Origin: Magnetospirillum sp. | GTDB taxonomy: Bacteria; Pseudomonadota; Alphaproteobacteria; Rhodospirillales; Magnetospirillaceae | Assembly (NCBI GenBank): GCA_020217035.1 | Contig: JAIWOG010000073.1 | Coordinates: 1-10,000, forward strand | Reading direction: 5' to 3' | Length of the DNA: 10,000 nucleotides | Part shown: positions 7,365 to 10,000 of the stretch, in pieces | Layout of the letters: the number at the start of each line of letters is the position of its first letter | Position numbering within the stretch: the stretch's first letter is position 1 | The notes under the pieces: model-generated | Seen by the model: only the letters and a program-made list of their open reading frames with translations | Told to the model about the DNA's origin: nothing | Database searches by the model: none | Position numbers and translations under genes: made by a program

Positions 7365-7490
7365 ATGAAGATTCGCAATTCGCTGAAGTCGGCCAAGCTG
7401 CGCGACAAGAACTGCCGTATTGTCCGCCGCAAGGGCCGTGTGTTCGTCATCAACAAGACGAACCCCCGCTTCAAGGCTCGCCAGGGCTGA
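7365..7490 (+). CDS. rpmJ: 50S ribosomal protein L36, zinc-ligand-poor (C-minus) type
   Basis: A 41-residue, very basic protein begins [16 protein letters not shown] and ends NPRFKARQG, which is the alphaproteobacterial form of large-subunit protein L36. The zinc-ribbon version of L36 carries Cys-Cys-Cys-His ligands. Here only C17 remains, so it should not bind zinc, as in other C-minus L36 proteins. The start ATG 7365 is supported by AGGGAA (7351-7356) 8 bases upstream and by the conserved N-terminus. It is monocistronic, with a near-consensus promoter at 7273-7301 and a classic terminator at 7515-7546. It is not in a large ribosomal operon, a placement also seen in other alphaproteobacteria. 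It is easily missed by gene callers with a length cut-off. Confidence 0.97.
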   Translation: MKIRNSLKSAKLRDKNCRIVRRKGRVFVINKTNPRFKARQG

Positions 7491-7514
7491 TCGCCCCAGG
7501 CCGAACCTGACGCA

Positions 7515-7546
7515 AAGACCGCGCCCCCAAAAGGGCGCGGTTTTTT
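7515..7546 (+). terminator. Rho-independent terminator of rpmJ
   Basis: ACCGCGCCC (7518-7526) pairs perfectly with GGGCGCGGT (7533-7541) around a 6-base CCAAAA loop, and the stem runs directly into TTTTTT (7541-7546). An A-rich stretch precedes the stem. This is the strongest terminator in the window and separates rpmJ from the TPR protein gene. Confidence 0.92.
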
Positions 7547-7582
7547 GTTGTGTCCCCTGGACGGGGGAAAGTTCGTGCCCAC

Positions 7583-8161
7583 ATGCATGTCATGGCACGG
7601 ATTCTGGTCACCCTGATGGCGTTTATCCTGCTTGGCGCATCCACCGCATGCTCGCCCAAGACCGCCCCCCACGTGCCCGACCAAGCCAGCCTGGATCACT
7701 TGTTCGAACGCCTGCATCTCGCCACCTCGGACCAGGAAGCACGGCTGATCGAGGCCACCATCCGCCACGCTTGGATCGCCAACGCCCGCCCCGAGGCCCG
7801 CAAGCTGATGGGACAGGCCATCACCTTGGTCCACCACGGCGAACTGGAAGCAGCGGAACAAGTGCTGGACCGCGTCGTCGAGCAGGCCCCCACCATGGTC
7901 GCGGCATGGAACCTGCGGGCGACCATCCGCTATGCCCAGGACGACACCACCCAGGCCCTGTCCGACATCGCCGTGACCTTGAAGCTGGAACCCCGCCATT
8001 TCGGCGCCTGGGCCGGTCTGGGGTTGATCATGCTGGAACAAGGTCACAAGCAGGCGGCGCTCAGGGCCTTCGAGACCGCCCTGCGCTTCAATCCGCACAT
8101 GACCGACTTGTGGGACGACGTCCACCAGCTGCGCCAGGAACTGTCAGGCATTCCGGCCTGA
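7583..8161 (+). CDS. Secreted TPR-repeat protein, probable lipoprotein
   Basis: From ATG 7583 the product has 192 residues. It begins with a signal peptide, hydrophobic at about 4-22 (VMARILVTLMAFILLGASTAC), whose C23 follows Ser-Thr-Ala. This satisfies a permissive lipobox but lacks the usual leucine at -3, so lipid anchoring is probable rather than certain. The mature part has roughly three tetratricopeptide repeats from about residue 75 to the end, with typical spacing such as GELEAAEQVLDRVVEQAP, DTTQALSDIAVTLKLEP and GHKQAALRAFETALRFNP. TPR proteins of the envelope usually scaffold protein complexes; no specific partner can be named. Alternative starts are GTG 7550, which begins inside the rpmJ terminator, and ATG 7592. 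GGGGGAAA (7563-7570) favours 7583. The stop abuts that of the convergent Crp/Fnr gene. Confidence 0.85.
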   Translation: MHVMARILVTLMAFILLGASTACSPKTAPHVPDQASLDHLFERLHLATSDQEARLIEATIRHAWIANARPEARKLMGQAITLVHHGELEAAEQVLDRVVEQAPTMVAAWNLRATIRYAQDDTTQALSDIAVTLKLEPRHFGAWAGLGLIMLEQGHKQAALRAFETALRFNPHMTDLWDDVHQLRQELSGIPA

Positions 8162-8869
8162 TCAGCCGTCCACCGCGATACGTTCCAGGGCGTCCTTGTC
8201 CACTTGGAAGACATTGGGACGCACTTCCCGCACCAATCCCGTGCGCTTGAACTCGGCCACCGTGCGGCTGGAGGTCTCGGTGGTCAGCGACAAGATGGCG
8301 CCCACGTCCTCGCGCACCAGCATGTGGCACAGGCCGTCCTCGCCCAGGCTGGTCAGATGCAGGAACAGTCGCGCCATGCGCTGGCGCGAGGTGCCGGTAT
8401 TCAGCTCGGTCAGCCATTCGTCGGCCAAGCGCAGCGATTCGCTCCATTTGTTCATCAATTGCCGGTGCAGGCGCGGCGTCTCGCGGTTCAGGCGTTCGAC
8501 AACCTCGCGCGGCAGGCGGCAGACCAAGGCCGGGCGCAGCACCTCGGCCGCATGCTCGTAAGAGCGGCCGGCCAGCACTTCCAGCCCGGCCACCGCCCCA
8601 GCCCGCAACAGCCGGACAATGCGGCGATTGCCATCGGGCAGGTACTGCACCAGCTTGACAAGGCCGCTGCGGATGGTGAAGGCGGCCGTCCCGTCGTCAC
8701 CGGGCCGGTAAAGGGTGGCCCCGGCCTCCAGCATCAGTTCCTCGACCGGCAGGTGGATCAGCTCGAAATCGGCCTCTTGCAGGTCGGCGAACAGAACCAG
8801 ATCGCGAATGCCGCAATTGCGACACTCGGCCTTGCCCAACCACGCGGCCTCGATCTGGGTGCGACGCAT
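8162..8869 (-). CDS. Crp/Fnr family transcription regulator with partial Fe-S cysteine motif
   Basis: The 235-residue protein has an N-terminal cyclic-nucleotide-binding-like beta-barrel (about 25-120), a long dimer helix (about 122-157) and a C-terminal winged helix (about 160-232). The recognition segment LSLTTETSSRTVAEFKRTGLV has E198, S201 and R202 in the ExxSR arrangement that reads TTGAT half sites in FNR-type proteins. The N-terminus has C16-x-x-C19 followed by GIRDLVLF. FNR itself has a further Cys five residues on, and here that residue is V25. C117 sits near the place of FNR's fourth ligand. Classic cluster binding is therefore doubtful, and a different cluster or other signal is possible. 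ATG 8869 is preceded by AAGGAG at good spacing. It probably ends a unit with the acetyltransferase and DUF188 genes. No TTGAT-N4-ATCAA box was seen nearby. Confidence 0.93.
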   Translation of the reverse strand: MRRTQIEAAWLGKAECRNCGIRDLVLFADLQEADFELIHLPVEELMLEAGATLYRPGDDGTAAFTIRSGLVKLVQYLPDGNRRIVRLLRAGAVAGLEVLAGRSYEHAAEVLRPALVCRLPREVVERLNRETPRLHRQLMNKWSESLRLADEWLTELNTGTSRQRMARLFLHLTSLGEDGLCHMLVREDVGAILSLTTETSSRTVAEFKRTGLVREVRPNVFQVDKDALERIAVDG

Positions 8870-8878
8870 CGCCGACGA

Positions 8879-8884
8879 CTCCTT
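8879..8884 (-). promoter_or_regulatory. Strong ribosome binding site AAGGAG for the Crp/Fnr gene
   Basis: AAGGAG (read 8884 to 8879) is 9 bases before ATG 8869. It lies in a 36-base gap after the DUF188 gene that is unusually AT-rich around 8884-8906, with TATATT and TATAAG on the - strand. These could be a -10 element for separate transcription, but no matching -35 is evident. Confidence 0.7.
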
Positions 8885-8905
8885 ATATTCGTTTGTTTTA
8901 ATATA

Positions 8906-9352
8906 CTAGCGCCGACATGCCGCCTGCACCAGCCGTTCCAACCCGTCCAGAAACCGCGACCGGTCCTGTTTGGTGAAGCCCGCCGGCCCACCGGTCACCG
9001 CGCCTTGTTCGCGCAGGTCGCGCATCAGCTCGCGCATGGCCAATTGCATGCCGATATTGGCCGGATCGAAGGACCGACCACGGGAATCGATGACCAAGGC
9101 CCCCTTTTCCAGGCACCGCGAGGCCAAAGGAATATCCGCCGTCACCACCACGTCCGACGCTTCGCACCGGTTGGCGATGACGTCGTCGGCGGCGTCGGCA
9201 CCCGCCGCCACCACCACCTGTTCCACCAGATAATGGTCGATGCGGTGCCAGGAATTGGCGACGATGACCACCGGCAGTTCATGGCGGGTGGCGACCCGCA
9301 ACACCTCGTCCTTGACCGGGCAGGCGTCACCATCGACGTAGATGCGGGTCAT
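8906..9352 (-). CDS. YaiI/YqxD family (DUF188, UPF0178) protein
   Basis: The 148-residue protein matches the widespread DUF188 family at normal length. Visible blocks are IYVDGDACPVKDEV (4-17) with D7 and D9, VIVANSW (29-35), VVAAGADAADDVIANR (47-62), DVVVTADIPLASRCLEKGA (67-85), DSRGRSFDPANIG (89-101) and GGPAGFTKQDRSRFLDGLERL (121-141). The clustered aspartates resemble PIN/NYN-type nuclease folds, but no reaction is established for the family that I can state. The product is cytosolic. The ATG at 9352 overlaps the stop of the acetyltransferase gene by four bases (ATGA), which fixes the start and indicates translational coupling. The frame stays open upstream to 9712, but that part is only the complementary reading of the acetyltransferase. 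Confidence 0.94.
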   Translation of the reverse strand: MTRIYVDGDACPVKDEVLRVATRHELPVVIVANSWHRIDHYLVEQVVVAAGADAADDVIANRCEASDVVVTADIPLASRCLEKGALVIDSRGRSFDPANIGMQLAMRELMRDLREQGAVTGGPAGFTKQDRSRFLDGLERLVQAACRR

Positions 9353-9909
9353 GGGCGGCGCTTCCGGTACAGCACGTGGTGGCGCAACGGATGGCCCGGC
9401 TCCAGGATGGGATGGTCGAAGTCGCCGTCCAGATCGCGCACCATGCCGATGCGTTTCATCACCCCGCGCGACCGGGTATTGTGTGGCACCGTGTAGGCCA
9501 CCACCTCGTCCTGATCCAGCGTGGCGAAAGCGAAATCCAGGCAGGCGGCGGCGGCTTCGCTGGCATAGCCCTGCCCCCAATGCTGGCGCGACAACCGCCA
9601 GGCCAGTTCCACCACAGGCTTGCCGTCCACCTGGAAGGGCATGGGCTGGGCTGGTTCGTTCAGCCCCACATAACCGAGAAATGGCGCGATGCCCGGCGCC
9701 TCCACCGCCCACAGCCCCCAGCCGCGGGTGGCGATGCCATCCATGATGCGCAAACCCTGCGCATCGCTTTGGTCGTCATCCAGGGTCGACGGCATCAGGG
9801 CCATCACCTCGCGGTCGGCGTTGATGATACGAAAGGCGGCCAGATCCTCGGTCCGCCAGGGGCGCAATACTAGGCGTTCGGTCCGCACCGAGCCCCTCCA
9901 TTCCTGCAT
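9349..9909 (-). CDS. GNAT family N-acetyltransferase (RimJ/RimL-like)
   Basis: From ATG 9909 the product has 186 residues and begins just before the typical TERLVLRPW segment (10-18). Other family features are FLGYVGL (77-83), ELAWRLSRQHWGQGYASEAAAACLDFAF (101-128) containing the acetyl-CoA pyrophosphate loop QHWGQGYA, and NTRSRGVMKRIGM (144-156). Such enzymes move acetyl from acetyl-CoA to an amine: a protein N-terminus in RimJ/RimL, or a small molecule in many relatives. The substrate cannot be told here. A TTG start at 9924 would add five residues, but it falls in the inverted repeat at 9917-9932. No clear Shine-Dalgarno sequence precedes either. It leads a coupled unit with the DUF188 gene. 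Confidence 0.92.
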   Translation of the reverse strand: MQEWRGSVRTERLVLRPWRTEDLAAFRIINADREVMALMPSTLDDDQSDAQGLRIMDGIATRGWGLWAVEAPGIAPFLGYVGLNEPAQPMPFQVDGKPVVELAWRLSRQHWGQGYASEAAAACLDFAFATLDQDEVVAYTVPHNTRSRGVMKRIGMVRDLDGDFDHPILEPGHPLRHHVLYRKRRP

Positions 9910-9916
9910 GGCTGTT

Positions 9917-9932
9917 AGTGACAAATGTCACT
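9917..9932. promoter_or_regulatory. Perfect 16-base inverted repeat in a divergent promoter region
   Basis: AGTGACA (9917-9923) and TGTCACT (9926-9932) are perfect complements around a central AA. The element lies 8 bases upstream of ATG 9909 of the acetyltransferase and 57 bases before ATG 9989 on the other strand. GTGACA (9918-9923) with GTTAAG (9941-9946) at 17-base spacing could be a weak + strand promoter overlapping it. A dimeric repressor site is the simplest reading, not shown. Confidence 0.5.
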
Positions 9933-9988
9933 GAAAAGAGGTTAAGCCTCGGCTAAACCTGGAACGGGACAGGAGGATATAAGCAGCC

Positions 9989-10000
9989 ATGAACGCCACC
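9989..10000 (+). CDS. Start of an unidentified gene cut by the window end
   Basis: ATG AAC GCC ACC begins at 9989, preceded by a strong AGGAGG (9971-9976) 12 bases upstream, somewhat longer than ideal spacing. Only four codons (Met-Asn-Ala-Thr) are visible, so no function can be proposed. It is divergent from the acetyltransferase gene and shares its upstream region, including the inverted repeat at 9917-9932. Confidence 0.45.

Noticed and set aside
8204..9496. 430-codon + strand open frame across the Crp/Fnr and DUF188 genes
   Set aside because: It is antisense to two recognised genes and spans their intergenic gap; no domain is recognisable.
9353..9712. Upstream extension of the DUF188 protein
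   Set aside because: The extension overlaps the acetyltransferase gene out of frame, and the conserved N-terminus MTRIYVDGDACP starts at ATG 9352 with a four-base coupling overlap.

Overview
The window looks like chromosomal DNA of a high-GC alphaproteobacterium, most likely a Rhodospirillales/Magnetospirillum-type organism. This is inferred from the GapR (DUF2312) nucleoid protein, the alphaproteobacterial zinc-ligand-poor form of ribosomal protein L36, dense signal-transduction genes and strongly GC-biased codon use. There are 14 protein genes: 12 complete, one lacking its 5' end and one represented only by its first four codons. I saw no tRNA or rRNA gene, CRISPR array, insertion sequence, integrase or phage gene. 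Apart from signalling genes the content is ordinary housekeeping.

Left third (1-2782, + strand): the C-terminal part of a hybrid sensor histidine kinase (ATPase domain plus receiver), then a NarL/FixJ-type response regulator, then folK and folB, two enzymes of the folate branch. The kinase and regulator are a plausible signalling pair. folK-folB is a tight pair that may be co-transcribed with the regulator.

Middle (2783-6439): a 704-residue membrane-bound sensor kinase (periplasmic sensor, PAS, HisKA, ATPase) ends at a hairpin terminator shared with the convergent gapR gene. gapR is divergent from the first of two small CheY-like receiver proteins. The two CheY-like proteins are related to each other, share an unusual displaced proline after the phosphorylation site, and are candidate partners of orphan kinases such as the one upstream.

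Right part (6440-10000): an N-formylglutamate amidohydrolase-family gene (- strand) is divergent from rpmJ, a 41-codon gene with its own strong promoter and terminator. A secreted, probably lipid-anchored TPR protein follows (+). On the - strand a likely three-gene unit reads GNAT acetyltransferase, DUF188/YaiI-type protein, Crp/Fnr-family regulator. The acetyltransferase and a new + strand gene starting at 9989 diverge from a region with a perfect inverted repeat.

I found no clear undescribed multi-gene system. The most checkable oddities are the Fnr-like regulator lacking one canonical cluster cysteine, the paired CheY-like proteins with the shifted proline, paired palindromes between gapR and the first cheY-like gene, and two convergent gene pairs that abut stop-to-stop at an identical 12-base sequence.
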